From JAVBNJ01 sp031551625 (lineage in GTDB: Bacteria > Bacteroidota > Bacteroidia > Bacteroidales > UBA932): 5,699 bases of DNA. A program made the position numbers and the translations under genes. Shown here in pieces: positions 1 through 5,699 of this stretch. Under the pieces are notes generated by a model. It saw nothing but the letters and a program-made list of their open reading frames with translations, was not told the origin of the DNA and made no database searches. The first letter of the stretch is position 1, and every line of letters starts with the position of its first letter. Where the stretch lies: positions 1 to 5,699 of the forward strand of contig JAVBNJ010000094.1 in the NCBI GenBank assembly GCA_031551625.1, in the 5' to 3' direction.

Positions 1-60
1 GTGAAGCAAAAAAAACGAACGCACTTTCCATGGAAAGTGCGTTCGTTTTTTTTGCTTCAC
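1..60. terminator. Perfect 60-bp palindrome, terminator-like core
   Basis: Bases 1-30 are the exact reverse complement of bases 31-60, with no spacer at the centre (CCATGG, 28-33). The core stem pairs 16-29 with 32-45 and is GC-containing. It is flanked by eight A (8-15) and eight T (46-53), so either strand would give a hairpin followed by a U-tract, the form of a bidirectional intrinsic terminator. The symmetry continues outside the U-tract through GTGAAGC (1-7) and GCTTCAC (54-60), which a terminator does not need. As it lies upstream of nuoA, it would end transcription of a preceding gene outside the window and insulate the nuo promoter. Because the palindrome starts exactly at base 1, a fold-back artefact at a contig end is an alternative. 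Confidence 0.7.
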
Positions 61-104
61 TATTATTGAAAAAGACAAGAAATAAACAACGGTTTATAAC
101 AAAA

Positions 105-136
105 TTTGATTAATCCCTTTTTTGGTTGTAAATTTG
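105..136 (+). promoter_or_regulatory. Bacteroidetes-type promoter of the nuo operon
   Basis: TTTG at 105-108 and TAAATTTG at 129-136 are separated by 20 bp. This matches the known Bacteroides primary sigma-factor promoter, a -33 TTTG and a -7 TAnnTTTG with a spacer of about 19-21 bp. The start of transcription would fall roughly at 140-146, leaving a leader of about 40 nt before the nuoA ATG at 183. It is the only good match I found by eye in the intergenic regions, so the genes downstream are probably one transcript. I see no operator or riboswitch in the rest of the 61-182 leader, which is AT-rich. Confidence 0.75.
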
Positions 137-182
137 CCACACTTTATATTAAAATATTGTGCAACAAATATAAATTTATATA

Positions 183-536
183 ATGAGTAATTCGGCTTTA
201 TTTTTGACTATGCTACTAACGGCGCTCATTTTGGTGGGTACCGGATTATTGGTTGCATGGCTGCTGTCGCCGCGTTCGCAGAACGTATTGAAAGGAGAGC
301 CCTATGAATGCGGGATTCCTACGCGCGGCAATTCGTGGATGCAATTCCGTGTCGGGTACTATCTTTTTGCCATCCTCTACCTCGTATTCGATGTTGAAAC
401 GGTGTTCCTGTTCCCATGGGCTGTGGTTATGAAAGACATGGGCATGCAGGGGTTGATCTGCATTTTATTTTTCTTGGTCATCCTCACACTGGGGCTGGCT
501 TATGCGTGGAAAAAAGGAGCTTTAAAATGGAAGTAA
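183..536 (+). CDS. nuoA: NADH-quinone oxidoreductase subunit A
   Basis: This is a small membrane subunit of complex I that sits beside NuoH near the quinone channel. The 117-residue product has the usual family length and three predicted membrane helices (about 5-28, 59-81 and 88-108). Family hallmarks are visible: ECG at 42-44 in the loop after helix 1, and FDVE at 69-72 in helix 2, with acidic residues D70 and E72 where the family keeps them, followed by the FLFPWA segment. The ATG at 183 is preceded by an AT-rich stretch without a Shine-Dalgarno sequence, which is common in Bacteroidetes. It is the first gene of the operon, about 45 bp after the promoter, and its last codons overlap the start of nuoB by 10 nt. 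Confidence 0.96.
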   Translation: MSNSALFLTMLLTALILVGTGLLVAWLLSPRSQNVLKGEPYECGIPTRGNSWMQFRVGYYLFAILYLVFDVETVFLFPWAVVMKDMGMQGLICILFFLVILTLGLAYAWKKGALKWK

Positions 537-1114
537 AGAACATACACATACCGAACATGAAGTATGAGGACTTCAACGACAATGAATACCTCGAACAATA
601 CGTAAAAGAATTACGAGAGAATGGGGTCAGCATTGTAGTCGGCAAATTGAACGATTTTATCAACTGGGGCCGTTCGAACTCTGTGTGGCCACTCACTTTT
701 GCGACCAGTTGCTGCGGTATTGAGTTTATGTGCGTGGGCGCTGCCCGTGCCGACTTTGCCCGTTTCGGCTGGGAAGTAACCCGTAACAGTCCGCGACAAG
801 CCGACGTAATTTTTGTATGTGGTACTATCGTACACAAAATGGCCCCCGTACTCAAACGCCTTTATGACCAGATGGCCGAACCGAAGTATGTTATGGCTTT
901 CGGCAGTTGTGCAATTAGCGGCGGCCCGTTCAAGAAATCGTATCATACGGTGATGGGTGTCGATAAAATTATTCCGGTTGATGTATATATTCCCGGCTGC
1001 CCGCCTCGCCCCGATGCCATGTTGTACGGCATGATGCAGTTGTCACGCAAAATAAAAGTGCAAAACTTTTTTAAATTACCCGACCAACCACAGGTTGAAC
1101 CAACAAAGGGATAA
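527..1114 (+). CDS. nuoB: NADH-quinone oxidoreductase subunit B
   Basis: This is the peripheral-arm subunit that binds the terminal 4Fe-4S cluster N2, which passes electrons to quinone at the interface with NuoD. The product has 195 residues. The four cluster cysteines can be placed: C62 and C63 (SCCGIEF), C128 (GSC) and C158 (PGCPPRP). Other conserved stretches are SPRQAD (88-93), KMAP (104-107), YDQM (113-116) and PVDVYIPGCPP (150-160). The open frame runs back to an ATG at 416, but the start at 527 is preferred: AAGGAG at 514-519 lies 7 nt upstream, the overlap with nuoA shrinks to 10 nt, and the extra residues do not resemble the family. The overlap suggests translational coupling to nuoA. 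Confidence 0.96.
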   Translation: MEVKNIHIPNMKYEDFNDNEYLEQYVKELRENGVSIVVGKLNDFINWGRSNSVWPLTFATSCCGIEFMCVGAARADFARFGWEVTRNSPRQADVIFVCGTIVHKMAPVLKRLYDQMAEPKYVMAFGSCAISGGPFKKSYHTVMGVDKIIPVDVYIPGCPPRPDAMLYGMMQLSRKIKVQNFFKLPDQPQVEPTKG

Positions 1115-1146
1115 GATTTGACACATTTACAAATTTTGTCAAATCT
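1114..1146 (+). other. Hairpin in the nuoB-nuoCD gap
   Basis: AGATTTGACA at 1114-1123 is perfectly complementary to TGTCAAATCT at 1137-1146, giving a 10-bp stem with a 13-nt AT-rich loop. It starts at the last base of the nuoB stop codon and ends 8 nt before the nuoCD start codon. It is not followed by a T-tract and the operon clearly continues, so it is unlikely to be a terminator. A role in mRNA processing, stability or nuoCD translation is possible but is inference. Confidence 0.6.
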
Positions 1147-1154
1147 ATAAATGT

Positions 1155-2741
1155 ATGGAACTTATGGAATCTATAAAAGAAATAATTACATCAAAAGACG
1201 AGTTATACGCCACAGCTCAACGGCTACGCGACGAGGAAAAACTCGACTTTCTGATTGATATCGTGGGCATGGATTACGGCACCGATGGGCTAGGTGTTAT
1301 CTACTACCTGTCTTCGTCCGAAAAGCCGGAGCAAGTCGTAACGCTGAAAACCAGTACGCCCGACCGTGAAAAACCGGAACTTTATTCGGTACACGACTTG
1401 TGGGGTTCCGCTTCGGTGTACGAACGCGAAGTGTTCGACTTCTTCGGGATCCGCTTCATCAATCATCCCGATATGCGGCGTATCTTTCTACGCCAGGATT
1501 GGAAAGGCTTTCCGCTACGCAAAGATTACGACGCCGACCCTGCCATCAATCCCGTGCCGTTTGACAATGAGTTGATCGAAGATATGGAGCGCGTACCGTC
1601 CGTGACAATCAAGATGGGCGACCGCCATGAAACCATTTCGCAATTGTTCGAAGAAAACGATTACATAGTAAACTTCGGGCCGCAACACCCTGCTATGCAC
1701 GGTGTGCTTCACTTACGTGTAGCGCTCGATGGCGAAGTCATAAAAAAAGTAGATCCTGTATTCGGTTACATCCACCGCGGTGTCGAGAAAATGTGCGAAA
1801 GTTATACCTATCCGCAAATCCTGCATTTGATGGACCGCCTTGATTATTTGTCGGGAACGATGAATCGCCATGCGGTGTGCCTTTGTTGCGAAAATGCCTT
1901 GCAACTGGAAGTATCGGATCGCGCGCATGTGATACGGACTATTTTCGATGAATTGACACGTATTGCTTCACACTTGCTGGGCTGGGGCTGTATGTGTATG
2001 GATATGGGTTCCATTACCGCATTCGTATACGGCATGCGCGACCGCGAAAAAATCATGGATATTTTCGAGGAAACAGCCGGCGGCCGTTTAATGGCAAACT
2101 ATGCGACCAATGGCGGTGTGATGAAAGATATTCACCCGAATTTTCAAAAACGTGTAAAGGAATTTATTCCCTACATGCGTAAGATGTTGAAAGAACACCA
2201 CCTGTTGTTTACCGGCAATCCCATTGCTGTTGGGCGTATGCGTGACATCGGCTACCTGAGCAAGGAGCAGGCTATAACGTTAGGCGCCACCGGCCCCACC
2301 GGCCGTGCTTCGGGTTGGCACAACGACATTCGTAAGATTGCCCCCTATGCAGCCTATGGCAAAGTGGACTTCGACGAAGTATTGCGGCCGGACGGGTTGA
2401 CGTTTGACCGTTACATCATCCGCCTCGACGAAATTGAACAATCGTTGCGTATCATCGAACAGTTAATCGACAATATCCCCGAAGGCCCCTATGCTGCCAA
2501 AACAAAGGCTATTATTAAATTACCGGAAGGTGAATTTTTCCAACGGGTCGAAAACGCTCGCGGCCAATTCGGGGTGCACATTACCAGCCGTGGCGACAAA
2601 TCGCCATACCGCATAAAATTCCGTTCGCCTTCGCTCCCCCTGGTGGGCGCGCTGAAATCCATTGTTACTGGCGCCAAAGTAGCAGACTTGATTATGTTCG
2701 GCGCTTCATTAGATTATGTAATACCTTGCATTGATAGATAA
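1155..2741 (+). CDS. nuoCD: Fused NADH-quinone oxidoreductase subunit C/D
   Basis: This single 528-residue protein joins two peripheral-arm subunits of complex I. Residues 1 to about 130 are the NuoC (30-kDa) domain, with EREVFDFFGI at 90-99, HPDMRRI at 104-110 and PLRKDY at 120-125. A linker of about 45 residues follows. NuoD (49-kDa) runs from about 170 to the end, opening with FGPQHPAMHG (174-183). The quinone-site residues of Thermus Nqo4, His38 and Tyr87, correspond to H182 and Y231, and the conserved acidic residue (Thermus Asp139) to D283. The frame is unbroken, so the fusion is genuine and not a frameshift; fused nuoCD is known from several bacterial groups. The start at 1155 has no clear Shine-Dalgarno; M4 (1164) is an alternative. 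The stop is 4 nt before the nuoH ATG. Confidence 0.96.
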   Translation: MELMESIKEIITSKDELYATAQRLRDEEKLDFLIDIVGMDYGTDGLGVIYYLSSSEKPEQVVTLKTSTPDREKPELYSVHDLWGSASVYEREVFDFFGIRFINHPDMRRIFLRQDWKGFPLRKDYDADPAINPVPFDNELIEDMERVPSVTIKMGDRHETISQLFEENDYIVNFGPQHPAMHGVLHLRVALDGEVIKKVDPVFGYIHRGVEKMCESYTYPQILHLMDRLDYLSGTMNRHAVCLCCENALQLEVSDRAHVIRTIFDELTRIASHLLGWGCMCMDMGSITAFVYGMRDREKIMDIFEETAGGRLMANYATNGGVMKDIHPNFQKRVKEFIPYMRKMLKEHHLLFTGNPIAVGRMRDIGYLSKEQAITLGATGPTGRASGWHNDIRKIAPYAAYGKVDFDEVLRPDGLTFDRYIIRLDEIEQSLRIIEQLIDNIPEGPYAAKTKAIIKLPEGEFFQRVENARGQFGVHITSRGDKSPYRIKFRSPSLPLVGALKSIVTGAKVADLIMFGASLDYVIPCIDR

Positions 2742-2745
2742 GAAT

Positions 2746-3810
2746 ATGTTTGATTTTTCAAGTATAACCCAATGGATAGACAGCTTACTCCGTTCGTTCA
2801 TGAGCGACGGATGGGTGCTGTTTACCGAATATGTATTGATAGGCATCGCCATATTGGCAGCCTATGCCGTATTTGCATTAGCGTTGATTTTTGTAGAGCG
2901 CAAGGTGTGTGCGTGGTTCCAGTGCCGTATCGGGCCGAACCGTGTAGGCCCTTGGGGCTTGTTCCAAACCATTGCCGACATGGTAAAAATCCTGCTGAAA
3001 GAGTTGGTACACATCAACCGTGCCGACCATTTCCTGTTCCGGTTGGCATCGTTTGTGATCATTTTGGCGTCGGTATGTACATTCGGCGCATTGCCGTTTG
3101 CAAAAGGATTGCAGGCGGTCGATTTTAACATCGGGGTATTTTACCTGTTGGCCATATCGTCGTTGGGCGTAGTCGGGATTCTGCTGGCCGGTTGGTCAAG
3201 CAACAGCAAATACACCATGATCGGCGCCATGCGAAGCGGCGCCCAGCTCATCAGTTACGAACTATCGTGCGGATTGTCACTCATTGCCATCGTGATCCTT
3301 TCGGGCACCTTGCAGCTTTCGGAAATCGTGGCACAGCAAGCCGATGTATGGTTCATCTTCAAGGGAGGAATACCGGCCATGATTGCATTCGTGATTTACC
3401 TGATTGCCGGCCATGCCGAAACCAACCGCGGCCCGTTCGACTTGCCCGAAGCCGAGTCTGAGCTTACAGCCGGATACCACACGGAATATTCGGGTATACA
3501 GTTCGGCTTTTTCTACCTGGCCGAGTACATGAATATGTTTATCATTGCAGCTATTGCGACCACCATGTTCTTAGGCGGCTGGCAGCCGTTGCATATTCCT
3601 GGTTGGGAAGCATTCAACCACACGATGGATTACATTCCGTCGGCGGTTTGGTTCCTTGGAAAAACAGGCTTATGCGTGTTCTTAGCCTTATGGGTGCGTT
3701 GGTCGTTCCCACGCTTGCGCATTGATCAATTGTTGAACCTCGAATGGAAAATTCTGATGCCGATAAGCCTTATCAACATCTTGTTAATGGCATTGTGGGT
3801 GTTATTATAA
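2746..3810 (+). CDS. nuoH: NADH-quinone oxidoreductase subunit H
   Basis: This is the membrane subunit that docks the peripheral arm and forms much of the quinone channel, coupling quinone reduction to the ion pumps. The product has 354 residues, usual for the family, with about eight membrane helices. Conserved features are ERKVCAWFQ (51-59), RIGPNRVGPWG (61-71), the SNSKY segment (about 152-156) and the acidic loop TNRGPFDLPEAESEL (226-240) next to the quinone entry path. VRWSFPRLRIDQL (about 317-329) is also typical. The ATG at 2746 is 4 nt after the nuoCD stop. A TTG five codons upstream (2731) would overlap nuoCD and is less likely. No strong ribosome site is visible, so coupling to nuoCD translation is plausible. 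Confidence 0.96.
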   Translation: MFDFSSITQWIDSLLRSFMSDGWVLFTEYVLIGIAILAAYAVFALALIFVERKVCAWFQCRIGPNRVGPWGLFQTIADMVKILLKELVHINRADHFLFRLASFVIILASVCTFGALPFAKGLQAVDFNIGVFYLLAISSLGVVGILLAGWSSNSKYTMIGAMRSGAQLISYELSCGLSLIAIVILSGTLQLSEIVAQQADVWFIFKGGIPAMIAFVIYLIAGHAETNRGPFDLPEAESELTAGYHTEYSGIQFGFFYLAEYMNMFIIAAIATTMFLGGWQPLHIPGWEAFNHTMDYIPSAVWFLGKTGLCVFLALWVRWSFPRLRIDQLLNLEWKILMPISLINILLMALWVLL

Positions 3811-3829
3811 TGGAAAAGGAAGATTAAAA

Positions 3830-4312
3830 ATGAGCTTTATTAACTACATAAAACAGCTATTCTTGGGAGTGTACCGCCTGCTGCAGGGATTATATATATC
3901 CATGCTCAACATGTACCGCAAGAAAGTAACGGAGAAATATCCCGAAAACCGGAAGACCAAACAAAAGATGGAACGCTTCCGCGGTGAATTAATTATGCCC
4001 CACAACGAGCGAAATGAGCACAAATGTACTGCCTGCGGTATTTGCCAAATGAATTGTCCAAACGGGACGATTCAAGTAATCAGCAAAAAGGTGGCCGACG
4101 AAACGGGAAAGGAAAAACGGGTACTTGATAAGCATCTTTACGACATAGGCTGTTGCATTTTCTGCGACCTATGTACTACCACATGTCCTCAAGATGCGAT
4201 CACCTGGAAGCCCGATTTTGAACACACGGTATACACACGAAGCAAACTCGTAAAGCAACTGAACCAAGAAGGCTCCAAACTGGAGGAGAAAGTAAAACAA
4301 GAAACCAATTAA
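3830..4312 (+). CDS. nuoI: NADH-quinone oxidoreductase subunit I, two 4Fe-4S clusters
   Basis: This is the ferredoxin-like peripheral-arm subunit that carries clusters N6a and N6b and hands electrons to N2 in NuoB. The 160-residue product begins with an amphipathic helix (about 5-30) expected to lie on the membrane, then RFRGE (49-53). Two complete 4Fe-4S motifs follow: C66, C69, C72 and C76, and C109, C112, C115 and C119, each CxxCxxCxxxC and followed by P. The tail from about 140 is charged and probably helical. AGGAAG at 3817-3822 lies 7 nt before the ATG and supports this start; nuoH ends 19 nt upstream. With no nuoEFG in the cluster, NuoI is the outermost iron-sulfur subunit encoded here and a likely entry point for electrons from an unknown donor (inference). 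Confidence 0.96.
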   Translation: MSFINYIKQLFLGVYRLLQGLYISMLNMYRKKVTEKYPENRKTKQKMERFRGELIMPHNERNEHKCTACGICQMNCPNGTIQVISKKVADETGKEKRVLDKHLYDIGCCIFCDLCTTTCPQDAITWKPDFEHTVYTRSKLVKQLNQEGSKLEEKVKQETN

Positions 4313-4393
4313 GAAAAGAGCGTTGAAAACGCGCTCCTCTTTGCGAGGAACGATGCAATCCGAATTTTCAATGCTCAATTTAAAGAAAAAGAT
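4313..4393 (+). other. 81-nt nuoI-nuoJ spacer with small stems
   Basis: This gap is longer than most others in the operon. Two small stems are visible. GAGCG (4318-4322) can pair with CGCTC (4332-4336), or the inner GCGTT with AACGC. TCCTC (4335-4339) can pair with GAGGA (4345-4349) over a 5-nt loop; the two stems share bases, so they may be alternatives. No T-tract follows, so neither looks like a terminator. The second half (TTTTCAATGCTCAATTT, about 4366-4382) resembles the repeat units in the nuoK-nuoL gap. No open frame and no promoter match were seen. The function is unknown. Confidence 0.5.
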
Positions 4394-4906
4394 ATGGGAC
4401 ATTTAATCGCATTCTATACACTGGCCGCTATCATTATCGTAACAGCCATATTGGCGGTCACGGCAAAAAAATTATTGCGGGCTGCCACTTATTTATTGTT
4501 TGTATTGATTGCCACGGCCGGCTTATACCTGTTGTTGGATTACCACTTCCTGGCCGCCGTGCAATTATCGGTATACGCCGGAGGGATCCTCGTTTTGTTC
4601 ATTTTCGCCATTTTACTTACCAGCCAGAAAGGGGACCGTACCGAACCCGAAGACAAGCGCAAAGTAGGTATGGGGATTTTAGCCGCCTTATCGGGATTCG
4701 CAGTTACAATTATCATAACCGTAAAGCATAATTTACTGTATCCATCGACCCCTCCTCCCCCAGGCGACCACGAAATCAACATGAAAGTTATTGGTCAAGC
4801 GATGATGGGTACCGAGAAATACCAATACCTGCTACCTTTCGAGATACTAAGTGTACTGCTGCTAGTAAGTATTGTCGGTGGAATTTTAATTGCAAGAAAG
4901 CGATAA
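4394..4906 (+). CDS. nuoJ: NADH-quinone oxidoreductase subunit J
   Basis: This membrane-arm subunit lies between NuoH/NuoA and NuoK and helps link the quinone site to the proton channels. The product has 170 residues with five predicted helices (about 2-22, 27-48, 53-76, 90-112 and 147-167). The third helix carries the diagnostic VQLSVYAGGILVLFIFAILL segment (56-75), which in the family contains a pi-bulge that changes during turnover. PFEILSVLLLVSIVGG (148-163) is the typical last helix. The loop before it contains a proline-rich stretch, PSTPPPPGDHE (117-127), which I regard as lineage variation. The ATG at 4394 follows an A-rich stretch without a clear Shine-Dalgarno. It is followed not by nuoK, as is usual, but by an unrelated small gene. 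Confidence 0.95.
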   Translation: MGHLIAFYTLAAIIIVTAILAVTAKKLLRAATYLLFVLIATAGLYLLLDYHFLAAVQLSVYAGGILVLFIFAILLTSQKGDRTEPEDKRKVGMGILAALSGFAVTIIITVKHNLLYPSTPPPPGDHEINMKVIGQAMMGTEKYQYLLPFEILSVLLLVSIVGGILIARKR

Positions 4907-4929
4907 GATATAATATCAAGGAAGAAACA

Positions 4930-5235
4930 ATGGAGCTATTTACTGTCATATGTGGGTTGGTTGTGATGGCGTTAGGCTTTCTAGCGAAAATCTATCCGAA
5001 AGAAATAGCGTCGAGCTTTTTTCTATATGTAGATAACAAACATATAAACTTGAAAGGATTAGCTTCATTTCTCAGCGCCACATATATAATTATCGGACTT
5101 AGTATCATCGTTTTTTATTACGGTCTGAAGTATTTTGGATGCGCCGATAAAGCCTTTTATACTATAAGTTTTTTATTACCAGTAGGATCGATTATTATTA
5201 CGATAATAGCGTACAAACGCTACCGTCCAAATTAA
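4930..5235 (+). CDS. Small three-helix membrane protein inserted between nuoJ and nuoK
   Basis: I do not recognise this 101-residue protein with confidence. It has three hydrophobic segments (about 2-20, 46-67 and 76-95), a polar, partly charged stretch between the first two (YPKEIASSFFLYVDNKHIN, 22-40) and a basic end (YKRYRPN). It has no metal-binding motif. AAGGAAG at 4918-4924 lies 5 nt before the ATG, a better ribosome site than most genes here have. It sits in the same direction, 23 nt after nuoJ and 32 nt before nuoK, so it should be co-transcribed with the complex I genes. Its GC content is about 35% by hand count, against about 43-52% in sampled parts of nuoJ and nuoCD, which suggests later acquisition. 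The layout (helix, polar YN-like loop, two helices) recalls small DUF3784-type proteins, but this is a weak impression. Confidence 0.75.
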   Translation: MELFTVICGLVVMALGFLAKIYPKEIASSFFLYVDNKHINLKGLASFLSATYIIIGLSIIVFYYGLKYFGCADKAFYTISFLLPVGSIIITIIAYKRYRPN

Positions 5236-5267
5236 CAAATATACAAACGAACAAATAAGCAATAGAT

Positions 5268-5576
5268 ATGGTACCAATGGAAGCCTATTTGATAGTAAGC
5301 GCAGTAATGTTTTTTGCGGGAATCTACGGATTCATTGCACGAAAAAATTTACTGGCTGTACTCATTTCGATAGAATTGATTTTAAATTCGGTCGAGTTAA
5401 ATTTTAGCGTATTCAACCGCTATCTTTATCCGGAGCACATGGAAGGTATGTTTTTCAGCCTGTTCGGCATTGCCCTATCGGCGGCCGAAACCGCTGTGGC
5501 CATTGCCATCATCATTAATATTTACCGCAATGCGCAAAATATAGACGTGCGACATATCGACGAAATGAAACACTAG
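5268..5576 (+). CDS. nuoK: NADH-quinone oxidoreductase subunit K
   Basis: This is the small antiporter-like (MrpC-type) membrane subunit that carries part of the proton path. The product has 102 residues and three helices (about 5-24, 28-50 and 61-84), as in the family. The two buried glutamates needed for proton transfer in E. coli NuoK (Glu36 and Glu72) correspond to E36 in LISIELILNS and E74 in SAAETAVAIAI. The basic RK pair after helix 1 and the C-terminal IDEMKH ending are also typical. The start at 5268 (MVPMEAY) is preferred to the ATG at 5277 because the family commonly begins M-I/V-P followed by a few residues. Upstream is an A-rich 32-nt gap without a clear Shine-Dalgarno. Confidence 0.96.
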   Translation: MVPMEAYLIVSAVMFFAGIYGFIARKNLLAVLISIELILNSVELNFSVFNRYLYPEHMEGMFFSLFGIALSAAETAVAIAIIINIYRNAQNIDVRHIDEMKH

Positions 5577-5661
5577 ATTAAATGGAGAATGGAAATTTGA
5601 AAATGGAGAATGAGCCTAATTCTCAATTCTCCACTCTCAATTCTCAATTAAAATAAAAGTT
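5577..5661 (+). repeat. Repeat-rich nuoK-nuoL spacer with hairpin
   Basis: This 85-nt gap is made of short purine-rich and then pyrimidine-rich repeats. AATGGAGAAT occurs at 5581-5590 and 5602-5611. AATTCTC occurs at 5618-5624, 5625-5631 and 5639-5645, followed by a final AATT. The two halves are complementary: GGAGAAT (5605-5611) with ATTCTCC (5626-5632), and GAG (5612-5614) with CTC (5622-5624), with one bulged A and a 7-nt loop. No T-tract follows, so it does not look like a strong terminator. It may be a dispersed REP-like intergenic element or an mRNA-stability hairpin; I cannot tell from one copy. Confidence 0.65.
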
Positions 5662-5699
5662 ATGCAATTTAATCTTCTTATATTACTAGTTCACTTAGC
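5662..5699 (+). CDS. nuoL: Probable NADH-quinone oxidoreductase subunit L, 5' end only
   Basis: An ATG at 5662 opens a frame of 12 complete codons (MQFNLLILLVHL) that runs off the window edge. The peptide is hydrophobic, as expected for the first membrane helix of NuoL, the large antiporter-like subunit at the end of the membrane arm. The identification rests mainly on gene order, since nuoL normally follows nuoK. There is too little sequence to confirm it from motifs. The upstream AAAATAAAAGTT is A-rich with no clear Shine-Dalgarno. Confidence 0.6.
   Translation, partial: MQFNLLILLVHL

Noticed and set aside
416..526. Longer nuoB start 37 codons upstream, at the ATG at 416
   Set aside because: The added peptide lies inside nuoA in another frame, does not resemble NuoB, and the ATG at 527 has a good Shine-Dalgarno (AAGGAG).
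484..946. Reverse-strand open frames opposite nuoB (484-855 and 611-946)
   Set aside because: They lie antisense to a clearly conserved gene, show no recognisable domain, and overlap each other; they are shadows of nuoB codon use.
1155..2741. nuoCD fusion as a sequencing or assembly frameshift artefact
   Set aside because: The frame is continuous, the linker is plausible, both domains keep their key motifs, and such fusions are known in Bacteroidetes.
2731..2745. TTG start for nuoH overlapping the nuoCD end
   Set aside because: The ATG at 2746 is a stronger start codon 4 nt after the nuoCD stop; the five extra residues have no family support.
3810..3827. Five-codon open frame (MEKED) overlapping the nuoH stop codon, just before nuoI
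   Set aside because: It overlaps the nuoI ribosome-binding region (AGGAAG), so its bases are explained by that site; such short frames arise often by chance.
4930..5235. The inserted gene as a duplicated nuoK, given equal length and three helices
   Set aside because: It lacks the buried glutamates and the conserved IE-LN and AAE segments of NuoK; only size and helix count agree.
5581..5649. Possible CRISPR or tandem-repeat array in the nuoK-nuoL gap
   Set aside because: The units are only 7-10 nt, with no regular spacers and no cas genes nearby; it is a small intergenic repeat and hairpin.

Overview
The window carries the first part of a respiratory complex I (nuo) operon, all on the + strand, in the order nuoA, nuoB, nuoCD (fused), nuoH, nuoI, nuoJ, a small unrecognised membrane-protein gene, nuoK, and the first codons of what is probably nuoL. 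Three things suggest Bacteroidetes, most likely Bacteroidales: fused nuoC-nuoD; direct passage from nuoCD to nuoH with no nuoE, nuoF or nuoG; and a promoter of the Bacteroides type (TTTG, 20 bp, TAAATTTG) ahead of nuoA. I cannot assign a genus.

Layout. Positions 1-60 are a perfect 60-bp palindrome whose core looks like a bidirectional intrinsic terminator. Positions 61-182 are an AT-rich leader with the promoter. Positions 183-4906 hold nuoA, nuoB, nuoCD, nuoH, nuoI and nuoJ, packed tightly apart from a 40-nt gap with a hairpin before nuoCD and an 81-nt gap before nuoJ. Positions 4930-5235 hold a 101-residue, three-helix membrane protein that is clearly more AT-rich (about 35% GC by hand count) than its neighbours. 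nuoK follows, then an 85-nt gap of short direct and inverted repeats, then the probable nuoL start at the window edge.

How the genes work together. NuoB, NuoCD and NuoI form the peripheral Q-module/connecting arm that carries iron-sulfur centres N6a, N6b and N2 and the quinone site. NuoA, NuoH, NuoJ, NuoK and NuoL belong to the membrane arm that couples quinone reduction to ion translocation. The NADH-oxidising module (NuoEFG) is not encoded where many bacteria place it, so the electron donor is open; this 11-subunit arrangement is already known from Bacteroides. The main anomaly is the extra small membrane-protein gene between nuoJ and nuoK, two genes that are normally adjacent. The palindrome that begins exactly at base 1 is also worth checking as a possible contig-end artefact.
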